The notes below the pieces were generated by a model, which did not search any database, was not told where the DNA came from, and was given only the letters and a program-made list of their open reading frames with translations. Made by a program: the position numbers and the translations under genes. Below are positions 50,219 to 61,645 of a stretch of 64,000 bases of DNA, piece after piece. Origin of the DNA: Allodiplogaster sudhausi (Eukaryota > Nematoda > Chromadorea > Rhabditida > Diplogasteridae); assembly GCA_945643635.1 (NCBI GenBank), contig CALZFC010000005.1, forward strand, positions 5,917,001-5,981,000, given 5' to 3'. Position 1 is the first letter of the stretch, and each line of letters starts with the position of its first letter.

Positions 50219-52527
50219 GATGGCTATGTGAAAAGGAGAAAATGAAGAATAGAAATGCTTAGCAAGTGCTCTGCTCAACAGCGCCTATCAATGCGATCGA
50301 TCCCGTCTGCAAGTTAGGCCGTTATCTGATGCAGCACAGATGCCGATACCGACAAGGCCCCCATCTCATCTCTCTCTCTCTCACTCTCTCTTTCTCTCTC
50401 TCTCTCACCTTCGTTTCTTCCTCTCTTCTCTTTTGTCCACCTCCCTATCTCCTTTCATTTTCATTCACTCCCAACTCCTTCCAAAGCAGCAATGATAAGG
50501 AATGGTGTCAATCATTCTCTTCTTCCCAATCGGATGCTTGGTCTTCCTGAGAAATCAGGGACCATGCATGGGATTAACTATTCACACCAAATCAGGCGAG
50601 TATTAATACCCAGACATGCAACCAAATAGCAGATGATTACTACTGCGCAAAATATACAACAAGAAGTGCTAAACATGGGAAATTGATTGGCGCTTGTAAT
50701 ATCACGACCTCTTTTCATCCTAAAATCAAAATGATCCTGAGACTATGTAGAACTGCGCTTCTTTCAATCATTCTCGTCCAATAAGCCCATCTACTCATTC
50801 TGCATTGCATAAGGGGACTCTCGCACGCATAAGTCAATCGGCTGTCAATAAATAACCAGGGGGAAACTTTTCTAGATGAAAGTTAGAGTTGGTCTTAGAA
50901 GAATAATGAAGAGGTAAATGGCCCCTTCTGGTATCTCTGCTCCACTCACAATCAGTGCAGACCCATCATTCCGGCTCAATGGCAGAATCAAACAATTCGT
51001 GGGCAACACTGAAATCCGCATGCAAACTGAACCCTGGCAGTAGAGAATGCTTCCCCCCACAGACGGCGATTGCTCTCATTTAGAGAGTGCCTGGCACATG
51101 TGGAATACAAGGTAACGAGGACATCGAGATGGAATGAATGATGGAGAGAGGGAGTGAGAGAGAGGGAGTGAGAGAGAGGGGGTGAGAGAGAGGGAGTGAG
51201 AGAGAGGGAGTGAGAGAGAGGGAGTGAGAGAGAGGGAGTGAGATAGAGGGAATGAGAGAGAGAGAGAGAGAGAGAGTTAATGGAAGAAAGCTAAAGGAGA
51301 GGAAAGCAGATTGAATCGTGAGAAGAGAAAGTCATTTCCAGAGTCTTGGCACTACAATTCTTAGGCTGCACGGATAGAGCCAGAAGCACGAAGAAAGAAA
51401 TAAATATGAAATCTATTTGCTACTCTTGATCACATCGCATGAACGAGTTATCGCGAGTGACCGAAGCGTGATGTAATATTAGAGCCATACAAAATTTAAT
51501 ATAAAAAAAGAATATGATTATTAAACATAACTGCAATTAAGTTTTCAAAAAAAAAAAGGAAAAAAGTACAAACCGGCAAAAAAATTACTAGAAAATGAAT
51601 AAGCATATGAACAGTAACTATTGGCACAAAGAAAAATTGTACTTCGGCCACCGATTTAGTTAGGAATTGAGCACGGAAATGGTGAAAGAGAGAAATAGGA
51701 AGACAGGCATGATGAGTCTATACCGAGAAAGTGGGGCGGATGAGTCCAGGAAGTGAGAAGGAAAGCAGAGAAGTGAAGAAAGATGAGATAGAAAGAGAAT
51801 AGAGAGTCGACAAGTTGGAAAGACATCAGGAAAGTGAAGGGAGCGAGACACACAGAGAGAGAGAGAGACATAGAGAGAGGAAAGAGTTAAAATGAGAGGG
51901 AGAGACAGGGACAGCCCAACAGATAAAGCGCCGCCAAGTAGGTTTAGCTGCCACAGGGAATGCATGCGTACTTCAGTCGTTGCGAGTGGCCTTTCCAGAG
52001 CCACTGACTGGAATTCCTCACAGCTTGGGAACTCGGGGATGGGTTCACACATAACTTCCAAACAATCGAGAGGCATAACCAAGATCATGCTGCAACATCA
52101 TTCGCAAACCACGAAGGTTTTTGAAGCTATATTTAGGTCTATTCATCACAATCACTGAGAACGATATAAAAGGAGCACGAAATAAAAACGTTAAAAAGGC
52201 AATTTATCAGGAGGACGAAATGAACTGAAGAACTGGTCTAGAGCGAGAGGGGAAAGGAGTGAGACCAAATGAGCAGCTAAAGGAAGCCAGCCCTTCACAC
52301 ATCTCGACCATTTGACTACCATCCAATCACCCACTAAAGCGTACGCGCCAATACATGTGCTTCCATCGATTGATCGAAACCAAGAGAGAATAGAAAGATG
52401 TACGAAAAAGGAGAGAGGTAGGGAGAGAGAAAAGAGAGAAGAGGGAGAGAGAGAGAAAGAGAGAAAGAAGTCGAGTGAAGGATGGCGTAATGGTGGAGAG
52501 AAAGGCGGAGAGGCAAGAGGCGTGGAC

Positions 52528-52571
<44 letters not shown>

Positions 52572-53905
52572 AATGGGCAATGCAGACCATTAGCCCTACA
52601 TCCCACTTTTTCATATTGCCAAAAAGATGCAGTAATTTCATATAAACAAATAGTTCGAATGAATGAAATATAAATCATACGACATTTAACAGAAACACTA
52701 AAAAAAACTACAGGACAATACTGATAATCTAACAGTTCATGTATACCTCATAAAAGCACAAGAGGGATGAACGACAGGGAAAGGAAAGAACGCATGGTTG
52801 ATCGGGGAATCTCATTCATGCCTGTAATTGAATGAAAGTGAACTAGACTTTGAGGGAGAGAAGACTTTCCATAAAGAAGAAAAGAACGAGAAGAGAGGGG
52901 CAGAGGAGGGGCAGACGCGACTTCTGCTTCAGCCTGCTGCATAAGACACAGCTGTCGCTTCTCTTGCTTCCTCCCTCTTACTCGGGGTTTACAACAGAAA
53001 GGCAACAGCAGGCGATACAATCAGCTAAACTCCTCCAATTGAGACGGCTAAAAACGGCTAATACATCAATGCATTGGTCATCTAAATCCAACTTTGAAAG
53101 AATTCTTTGCCAGATGGTAGACCCAATCAACCTCAGAAAAGAACACGAAAGCTTACAGCATAAGTTGAAATCACAGGAAAATGCAATAAAAAAACATACA
53201 CCGCTTCAGACACATCTGCCGTTGAAGATCCTGTTGAAGCATGTTGTTGAACAGGAAGATGCATGGAAAACGAAGTCGAATATCGCGCTCACTGCTTAAA
53301 AAGACATAAAAATTACGCGTGGGCCGTGAGATGAAAAGAATAATGACAAGAACCTCTAGACCAGAATGCGTGAGAACACACCACATTGCTCAGGATGAGA
53401 CGCGCATATAAGAAGACTAAAAAGAACTGGAGCAGGCCTCTTGAACATATGCTTCAACTAGCCACCAATTCCTTTGTGGAGCAGGTTAATACATTCATCC
53501 TTTTCAAGGACCTCAAATACCTTGAATCATAAACAGGCTCTAAATACACCTCCATCCTTCAATCAGGTTTATAAACATAATTTTTAGCAATTCAAACAAC
53601 ATTAGCAAAGCACCGCTCTTGTTCCATGAAAGGATTGTATCGACAATAAGTTGAAAAGAGCGATGGTATCTTAAAACATGGAAAAGTGTTGTTTATAGTG
53701 TCATTGTGTGACATAAAAAAAGCAGAACGTGTTTTCCAATATTTTTATTTCGATGAGACTAAACAATATTTTGACAATGACTTTTACTTTTTGGCAATTA
53801 CTTTTACTGAACAGCATCCTACTTTCGCCCTTGCCCACCCATATGCTCCGCAATGTTATGACCTTTCAATCTACTTACGATAATTCGCGGTAGATCATAA
53901 TTATT
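49909..53905. other. 4-kb region without a recognised gene
   Basis: It lies upstream of the CELF start codon and may hold its promoter and 5' UTR exons. Microsatellites lie at 50140-50219 (GA), 50370-50405 (CT), 51144-51275 (14-bp unit GAGAGAGAGGGAGT) and 52531-52567 (GA). Open frames at 52850-53299 (+) and 51660-52088 (-) show no family signature or splice logic. CAG-rich phrases near 53210 could be exonic but nothing supports that. Confidence 0.45.
51144..51275. repeat. 14-bp purine minisatellite
   Basis: About eight copies of GAGAGAGAGGGAGT with single-base variants (GGGGGT, ATAGAG). Confidence 0.85.
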
Positions 53906-53971
53906 CGTTAGAATTTGTGATATTTAAAACGCTATGTTAATTTAGCGTTTTAAATGTCACAAATTCTAACG
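53906..53971. repeat. Near-perfect 29-bp stem hairpin
   Basis: CGTTAGAATTTGTGATATTT-AAAACGCTA (53906-53934) pairs with 53943-53971 with a single mismatch and an 8-base loop. It lies 20 bases outside the CACACAAG end at 53992 and contains the same AACGCT core as the subterminal repeats there. Confidence 0.8.
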
Positions 53972-54046
53972 CAAGAGAAAACTGTTCCACACACACAAGA
54001 AAATAAAGCGTTGAGAACGCGTTTTGGCCATATCGTTGGGGTTGAA

Positions 54047-54215
54047 AGCGTTGAGAATGACGCTTTTAGAGGCGCCTCGGCCGACTTTTTGGAAAGCGTA
54101 GACCCCCCAACGCTTTTCAGGTTTGCAAAGCGTTGATCGCAACGATTTTCAGCTTTGCAAAGCGTTGATCGCAACGCTTTTCATTGCAAAGCGTTGCGGA
54201 GTACGCTTCCCAAAA
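54047..54215. repeat. AAAGCGTT repeat cluster, left end
   Basis: At least eight copies of AAAGCGTT or AACGCTTT, including two adjacent near-copies of a 32-base unit with the core GCAAAGCGTTGATCGCAACG at about 54120-54180. A matching cluster lies at 57122-57292. Confidence 0.8.
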
Positions 54216-54259
54216 TTATCTGCGATCGGCTTCTCTCTTCATTACCACTATCATTCGCA

Positions 54260-54297
<38 letters not shown>

Positions 54298-54660
54298 ACT
54301 GTCTCTCTCACTCTCTTTCACTTTCTCTTCACTGTCTCTCTCGTTCTCTCTCTCTCTCTGTCTCTCTCTTCACTGTCTCTCTTATTTAACAGGTTGTTAA
54401 CTCTTCCACTTTGTCTAACATTCGTCGTGTTAATGATTTGGAAAAGAAAAAAACATTTAGTCACATTAATGGAGATTGAAAGCTTTTGGGTTTTGGAAAG
54501 CGTTAGAAATACTCTGCGGCCGGAAAATTGTTTTCTGATAAGTATTGAAATCATATGACACACTAAATATGTATTTAATTTCGTGATATTTTTTGGTCTC
54601 CAACTCTTTTAGTTTTGTTTATATTGTTAATTTGACGTAGCTGAATAAGCTACTTTTCAG

Positions 54661-56143
54661 GACTCTTTGTGTGCGTCGCGTGGTGTGTGTCTGAGTGTCG
54701 CGAGCCGCGCGTTGCGCGGCCCGCAACTGCGTTTCTTGTGAAGGTAAGACATAAACTAATTTTGTTCCTGTTGTTTTTACCTTTCTGGTTCCGTTAGCGT
54801 AGGCAGGTTTTTGTGCCATTAGATGAGAAAGCAACTCGTAAACGGTATTAGTAATTTAGTGAGACCCGGCTCGGTAGCAGAGCTTGCTGGTGACTGTCAT
54901 TTAAAAGGTTTGGCAGCGCAATCTTTTTTCCTAAAATGCTAAAGTTAGTCCTATATATTAAACGCAGTATATTCAAGTTTTATATTTAAGTCCTGCTACT
55001 GTATAATCCTCTTAAAATCTAATGTGTTCACGTCGTTTTTACAACTTTCTAAGGGCAATGAGTGATCATGAACATCATTTTAAGTTTCGAGGTTCGCTTA
55101 GCGAGGAGTCGCGGGCTACGTGCTCCACGCACGAACTTGTGGTAAGCTTGTTAGTTCAGCTCATTACTTTGTAATAAACCAATTCCTGTCACAAATAATT
55201 GCTTTATTGCTTTCATGTTTAACGTACCGTAGCGAGTTAAATGTTGAGCTACTTTTCTGTTCCGTTCATGGTGCCCGTGTCTTAACATTTATTAAGGCAT
55301 ATTCCTTAACTTCATTTACCCGTTCATCGATTTTCTTACAGTCTACTGGTGTGGTGCGGAGCGGAGGAGGTACCTTGCGTCTTTAGCAGCGAATTCAAGG
55401 TGTGTTGGTGCTACTTAATGAGGTTTTTAAATCTTAAAATAATGTTTTTGCTAATAGTGTTTGCTCTATTCTTAAGGAACTAAGAGTCATTGATGTCATA
55501 TTAAGGGTGCTCGTTCTTTTCTCGAGGCTAGGACAGATTACTGCGCGCACGAAGAGCTCATAAGGTTGTTGTTTCGAATCAATATTTTATTTAGCACATT
55601 CGTGCACTATAATTGGTTATATGCTTGAAGTACTGTAGAGAACAAAATCACGAGCAACTTTTATGCTTTCCCTTTATCAAAGTGCATTTCTTAGAACTCA
55701 ATTAATCGTTCACCAATTTTCTCGTAGATAGCAGCGTGAGAGAGTGGAGCTGAGGAGGTGTCGTGGTTCAACATCTGCTACTTTTAAGGTGAGGATTGTC
55801 GTAATTACTATCAAGTTTTAGCATATGGTTGTTACCCAATTTGTATGGATATAAGCGTTATTGACATCATTTTAATCCTTGCCACTCATTTAACAGATTT
55901 TTTTTTGTAGATAACGGTGTGAGAGTGCGGCGGAAGATTTGCCGTGCTTAGGAAGCGGCGAGCTGTAAGGTTTGGATGGTCTTAATTATTGTGATATTAA
56001 AATCTTATTTTCGTGTTTTTGTGTATGCATTTACTTCAGTTTCTGTTACTAAGAGTTATTGACATCATCTTAAGGTAGCTAATACCTTTGGTGAGGATCG
56101 AGCGAGGCAACGACACCTGTTTCCCGCCCGAGCTTCTTCTAAG
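54661..56143 (+). repeat. Degenerate array of exon-like units inside the CACACAAG element
   Basis: Seven GC-richer segments each follow a pyrimidine tract plus AG and end in (A)AG-GT: 54661-54743, 55102-55141, 55342-55399, 55532-55564, 55728-55788, 55911-55969 and about 56095-56143. Three of them (58, 61 and 59 bases) resemble one another: each has a GTGnGAG-rich start and ends AAG-GT. Intervening sequence also repeats (TATTGACATCATNTTAA at about 55070, 55488, 55857 and 56055). The first holds a perfect GC hairpin, GCCGCGC-GTT-GCGCGGC, at 54704-54720. No long reading frame joins them. It could be a multi-exon non-coding RNA or simply a decayed tandem repeat. Confidence 0.45.
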
Positions 56144-56284
56144 GTTGTTGCTTCGAATATACTGTAATTTGTTTAATCTTTCACTTACCGTAGCAGATGA
56201 TATTCTTGTGTTATGCTTTTCCTTCATGATGCCTAATACTTTCAAATTTATTAAAGTGTCTGTCGTTCTCTGTGCCTGTCTCTG

Positions 56285-56316
<32 letters not shown>

Positions 56317-56851
56317 TCTCTCCCTCTCCGCAGTGAGCAAGACAATGAGTGCATGTATAATCGCAAAGTATTTCGCTCATTAGCACACATTCAGCAACTA
56401 TTACTATGCAAATTACCGTTCTCACGCATCTCAAACAACTTACAATTAACAGGCTGTGAATGAAGGCGAAACACAAATCTTCCACTTTGTTTTACATTTG
56501 TAGTGTTAATTATTCGAAAAAACATTTAGTATCATTAATAGACATGGACAGAGGGAGAAGAAAAGAGATGAGAGAGAAAGAGAGGCGAGAGAACGAAAGA
56601 GAGATGAGAGAGAGAAAGAAAGATGAGAGAGAGAGAAGAACATCTGTGCACAAATGACCTGGGGGGGCCCTATCACTAGGTTATCCAATGCCGGAAGGTT
56701 CTTGGGTGGGTTGGTGGCCTGGTGGTTAACGTGGGAAAATTGCGCGCGGGGGGTGGTGGTTCGGGTTCGGTCAGGAGCAAAATGTCTTTCTCTCTCTCTC
56801 TCTCTGTCTACCTCTAGGTTCAAGCGACGACAACGACTCCCTACATCGCAA

Positions 56852-57000
56852 CGGATAACAGGTTAGCTAATTAATCGACTTTTGCGAACTTTATTTTAGT
56901 TTTATTCTATTTAACTGTTGTTTTGGTCACAGAAGGGCCGAAAACAGTTAAATATGCTGTTCGCAAAAGTGAGATAATTAGCAAAACCTGATCCGGAGGA
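56852..57000. repeat. Long imperfect palindrome
   Basis: The left arm (CGGATAACAGGTTAGCTAAT, then ACTTTTGCGAAC and ATTTAACTGTT) matches the complement of the right arm (CGGATCAGGTTTTGCTAATT and on) with a few gaps. The arms are about 65 bases and the centre is near 56930. It resembles a foldback MITE; no clear target duplication was found. Confidence 0.65.
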
Positions 57001-57022
57001 TGGTGGAGGCAGAGACGATAGA

Positions 57023-57053
<31 letters not shown>

Positions 57054-57300
57054 GATAGAGAGAGAGAGAGTGATAAATGAGCGAGAATTAGGCGGTGGAC
57101 GGTGCAGGTGCGATGATGAGACGAAAGCGTTAGTCTCAACGCTTTGCCCTCACCGAGGGCTTCTAACGCTTTCTTACCCAACGCTTTCAAACCAACGCTT
57201 TGAAATGACCCGATTCCTACGGTCCTAACCGTTAGGATTTTCTATGACGATTCAAACCGTAGCCAAAAGCGTAGTTTTCAACGCTTTCTTTTCTTGTGTG

Positions 57301-57780
57301 CAAGCATTTTAGGCTGCTGTGCGTTCTGATGACTCTTATCTCAAATCAACGGTAATGAAAATGGTGAAAGGATAGAGTAAAGATGCACAACAAAATCTAC
57401 CAGATTGCCGATACTCTTAATTGTACCAGTTTAAATTGAACACAACACTTATTCAAATCCATTCTTTAGGGCGGACTTTACGATATGCGGCAAAATAATC
57501 GCCTTGATTCACACTCATAATGTACAACTGAAGCTGAAAAGAAATAGACATATCGATCTTCCCTCTCCTTCTCATACTTGAACTTATTAGCCTATACAGG
57601 TTGGAAATCTCAGTTAAGCAAAAAAGATCACCACTGGTGAATTGCAGGAATAATTATGCAGAAGAAAGCAGTAAATAGTGCTGCAGTTCTTGCAGTTGGG
57701 AATTCGATGGGAGCTTCACGTCTGAATAAAACTTATCTTTTAAACGATGTGCGAATAAAAAAAGAAATAAACAAACAATC
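57301..57780. other. Spacer before the secreted-protein gene 3' end
   Basis: About 480 AT-rich bases; no feature recognised. Confidence 0.45.
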
Positions 57781-58007
57781 TCACTCAGCATTATGGAATA
57801 CAAAAGTATTGGAACAGGGTCTGTTCGTTGAAGAGGGAGAGAATCTGACTTGAACGGGTTCGTAGCCTGGAGGGCATTCACAACGACGACCACGTACTCG
57901 GCGGATGCTGCCGAGCTCGCGGAGAGGGCGGGCAGTTGACTGCACGTCACGAAGAGTACGACGACAGTCACGCAAGGCACATTGAAGACCAGCCACTATT
58001 CTGTATT

Positions 58008-58058
<51 letters not shown>

Positions 58059-58609
58059 CGAGAGAGAGAGCGAGGGAGAGAGGGAGAGAGAGATAGAGAG
58101 AGAGAGCGAGAGAGGGAGAGAGAGCTAGAGAGAGAGAGGGAGAGAGAGAGAGAGAAAGAGAGAGAGAGGAAGAGAGAGCGAGAGATACAGAGAGAGGGAG
58201 AGAGATAGAGAGAGAGAGAGATTAAAATGATGTCATGCAACGCACGGAATGAAGCGTCTTTCGAGAACTTCTAGCAGACTAACTTGGAAAAGAGATGCGG
58301 CTCTTCTCCTTTATCGTTCATTTTCTCCCAAGGAGAGACGGCCAAAACAGTAAAAAGAAGAAGATGAACAGAATCGAATTCGGACTCGACCGAGCCTTCT
58401 TCTTCCATGCGGAGAAGGGTGGATGTGAGACGGCTGAGGAAGCTCACTCCACTCCACTCGCGCAGAGAATCTTCAGCTGTCCCCGCAGGTAAGGAGACGG
58501 GGTCTTCTGAATACAGTCTCCACTCACTAGCAAGAGATTGGAGGAAAGAAGAAAGAGAGAGAGAGAGAGAGAGAAATTGATACCACTATCAAGAAAATGG
58601 AGGAGAAAA

Positions 58610-58648
<39 letters not shown>

Positions 58649-59360
58649 TGTACCTTCGTCGACGCATGAGATGTTAGTAGCTGTGGGTGTGGGGGAGGAG
58701 GGGACGGCGTCCTCTTCCTCTGCTCCTTCCTCACTGCCTTCCACTCCGAGACGGTCCACTTCGGCCTGTTCCCATTTCATTGCTCACGATCATAATTAGA
58801 ATGTCAAACTGGAAGTAACCACTTCATTGGCGAGAGCAGAAGGAGGAGGCAGCGGAGACGGCTCCTGGTCTTCCTTCGCCGATATCATACGAGTCGCAGT
58901 CTGATTGAGCTAGAAAGGGAGAAGCATCCGGTCTTGAATTGGATGATCCTTCTGTCTCTCTTAGCTTGCTTTTTTCTCTCTTTCTCTCTCCCCATCTCTC
59001 TCTCTCCCTCTTTGCTAATGTCTTTCTAACCTTCTGCATAACATCGATGAGACGGCGCAGGTCCTGGCTGGAGAAACTGTCGACTTTCTTGTCGTCCGAC
59101 TCGCCCTCTCTTCTAAGAAGAGCAGTGAACAGGGAAGAGAGACGGTCGATACCGTGTTTGTCTCCGTCTTCCTTCTTCCTCTCCGCAATAGCAGAAGGGG
59201 AGGGAGGGGGGAAGAGTGACTGCGGCTGTGGTTGGACAGGAAAGCCATTCCCGATGGTATCCCCATCCAAGGAATAATCAGGGCCTACGATAAAGGCTGA
59301 GAAGAGTGGAATCGGCCAGAGAAGGAAGCGAAGAGTCACGAGCAGCCGACCTGCAGCCAT
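57781..59360 (-). CDS. Unrecognised secreted protein with a Cys-rich C-terminus
   Basis: Five exons (59031-59360, 58820-58909, 58654-58765, 58284-58476, 57781-58000) join in phase to 314 residues. It opens with a signal peptide, MAAGRLLVTLRFLLWPIPLF, then a short acidic/Pro-rich region and a helix (SSQDLRRLIDVMQKLNQT) with an N-glycosylation site. An acidic Ser/Thr/Pro segment (EEGAEEEDAVPSSPTPTA) and a hydrophobic stretch DSVHLLLFTVLAVSPWEK follow. The C-terminal exon is basic and Cys-containing: IVAGLQCALRDCRRTLRDVQ, RRVRGRRCECPPGYEPVQ, the last part EGF-like in look. I do not recognise the family. The exact end may differ if the last donor is used. (GA)n tracts fill three of its introns, reading CT in the transcript. 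Confidence 0.65.
58010..58222. repeat. (GA)n tract in secreted-protein gene intron
   Basis: About 210 bases of GA-rich repeat directly upstream (in the transcript) of the last exon's acceptor, where it reads as a very long pyrimidine tract. Confidence 0.88.
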
Positions 59361-60015
59361 GCCTCAGGAGACAGCTGCTTTTCCTCTCTCATCCTCCTCT
59401 CCCTTCCTCTCTTTCTCTGCTTCTCCTTTCTCTTCTTCCTCTCCCTTTCTCTTTTTCTCTGCTTCTCCTCTCTCATCCTCATCTCACTCACTCCCTTTCA
59501 ATTTCCCCACTCTCATACCTTTCTTCTCTCTTCCAGTTCTCTCTTTCCTTAATCAACTCAACACCGGTTAGTCATATATCACTCTCATCCTAACGGCTTG
59601 CTTCCCTTTCTCATCTGATGGCCCCCATGAACGTTCAGCAATCTGCTTCTTTTTCTCCTCTTCCATGCACTCTCTCGTTCTCTTTGTCCCTCTCTCACTT
59701 TATATGTCTCTCTCTCTCTTTTTTTCCAATATGTTCATGCTCTCTCCTCACCTCCATCACTTGTCCTGGTTTCTTCGTGTTGCATTGCCATGCCATACTC
59801 TTTTTCATCCGAACGTGACTGAAACTGAGGCACGAGTTTGACAGGAGTATGCAAAGCTTCAGCTCAGTTCTTTCCATGTCCCGAAGCTCTCCTTTCTCTT
59901 CGAATTCATTCTTCTGCCAGTAAAACTTTCCAAGTTGCCGTACAACGCAGAAAACGAATTGAACGGGAACGATAGATTACTATTGTGCACGTAAGGGTCG
60001 CGGATGTGATATAAA
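59361..60015. other. Intergenic, secreted-protein 5' side to PEX5 3' side
   Basis: About 650 bases with a Ser/Leu-type CT-rich block at 59380-59720; no gene supported. It should hold the promoter of the secreted-protein gene and the PEX5 3' UTR. Confidence 0.45.
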
Positions 60016-61611
60016 TCAGAGAGGAGATGAAGAGGAAGCCCAGGGAAGAGGGGCATTCAAAGCATTTCGGAGGGCAGAAAGATCACGCGAATCGATGAGA
60101 GGAATTAGAGAAGCAGATTGATCAAGACATCTCATTGCGGAGGAGCGCAGTGGCTGCCAGATGGAAGAGTGCTCTTTCCCTTCTCCCTTCTGCAGTTCCA
60201 GTGCCGATGTAAAGTGTTCCACGGCCTCCCTTCAATTGTCAGAGTCTCGCTTCATACATAAGTTGTCTGCAGAAATGGAAAAGAGATGCCTGTAACTGCT
60301 GAGATGCATGCAAGAGATGCCAATGTTGTAGCGAGCTCGGACGTAGGAAGGATAGAGGCGGAGGGCCTCGCGATACGCTGAGATTGCCTCGGCAGTGCGC
60401 TCTCCATTCGCAAGAGTTGCTCCTAGACGATTCCAAAGACGGGCATCCTTAAGAAGAACGAAGATTACAGAGTAAGAGTTCATGAGAAGGGCTGACATCG
60501 GGTTTAGCCTGAATGGCCAGTCGGAGGGAGTCGATGGCCCGGTCGAAGTTCCTGCCAAGATTGTAGAGGACTCCGAGGGCATTCTGGAGAGCGCAGTCGG
60601 CTTGGCCCGCTTGGGTCGCTGCCGCCGATAGAAACTCTTTCTCCACCTCAAGTCTAATCTCTAGTCTCTCATACTCGTTCTCTTTCCAACCTTATCAAAC
60701 TGTGCTGAATCGAGGAAGGAGGAATGGGATGGCTTGAGACGCTGAACCTCCTCCACAGGCCGGCCCGTGTGAGCCTTTAGCCATCTGCTATTCTCTTCAC
60801 TTCAACTTCAGTTCACTCATTTCATGAATTTATTACCTTTCAAGATATTCAAGGGCATCGTTCTCCAAGCATTCATTTGCGAGGGACACTGACAAGGAAA
60901 GGAGAGCCTGTAACAAATGCGAGAGAGAGGAGAGAAGGAGATAGAAAAAAAAGAGAGTGAGAGAGATTGAGAGAGAGGGAAGCGATGTTGATAAAGATAA
61001 GAGGGAGAGCGAAAGAGGAAAGCGAGAGAAAGAAGAGCCAGAGTGAAAGAAGAGAGAGCGAAAGAAAGATAGGGAGAGGAGATAAATCGTAGAGAGAGAG
61101 TGGAGAGCGGAAGCAAAGAGATACAGAGAGAGGGAGGTGAGAGGAGAGAGAGCGGTGAGAGAAAGCAGAGAGAGACAGAGAGAGGGAGGAGAGAGAAAAC
61201 AGAGAGACACAGAGAGAGGGAGGTGAGAGAAAGCAGAGAGAGACAGAGCGAGGGAGGAGAGAGAAATCAGAGAGAGACAGAGAGATGTAGGATAGAGAAA
61301 TCAGAGAGAGAGGGAGAGAGAGACAGAGAAATGGAGACTGACCTCTTCGTTGTTGGGTTGAATGTGGAGGGCCTTCCTGAATGCCTGAATAGCTCTGTCA
61401 TCATGTTCATTCTCAGCATGAGCTAATCCGAGTTTGCACCACGCATCCGCATCTCCACTGTCCTGCTGAGTGGCTGCCTCGTATGCCAGAATCGCCTTCT
61501 CGATATCACCATCCCTCATCGCAGAGTCACCCAGAGAGAGTGGACGACGACGACGAAAGGAAGGGATTCGACACCACGTGCTCGTACTGCCCAGCGAGCA
61601 TCTCAGAGAGA

Positions 61612-61645
<34 letters not shown>

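Larger units (their letters stand above)
53992..57300. mobile_element. CACACAAG-ended element with AAAGCGTT subterminal repeats (possible CMC-type)
   Basis: The left end, CACACAAGAAAATAAAGCGT, and the complement of the right end, CACACAAGAAAAGAAAGCGT, match over about 38 bases with a few differences, continuing TTGA(G/A)AAC..GC(G/T)TTTTGGC. Inside each end, AAAGCGTT or its complement recurs many times (left to about 54210; right 57120-57295), the subterminal repeat pattern seen in CACTA and hAT elements. Possible 2-bp duplication CA on both sides. Ends starting with CAC and a 2-bp duplication would suit a CMC (CACTA/Mirage/Chapaev) element, but no transposase is visible, so the class is uncertain and it would be non-autonomous. 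Confidence 0.6.

Noticed and set aside
52850..53299. 149-codon frame upstream of CELF
   Set aside because: Composition looks protein-like in its second half, but there is no family match, start context or splice partner; left as unannotated.
54123..54560. Open frames over the AAAGCGTT cluster and CT block
   Set aside because: Repeat translation with no conserved motif.
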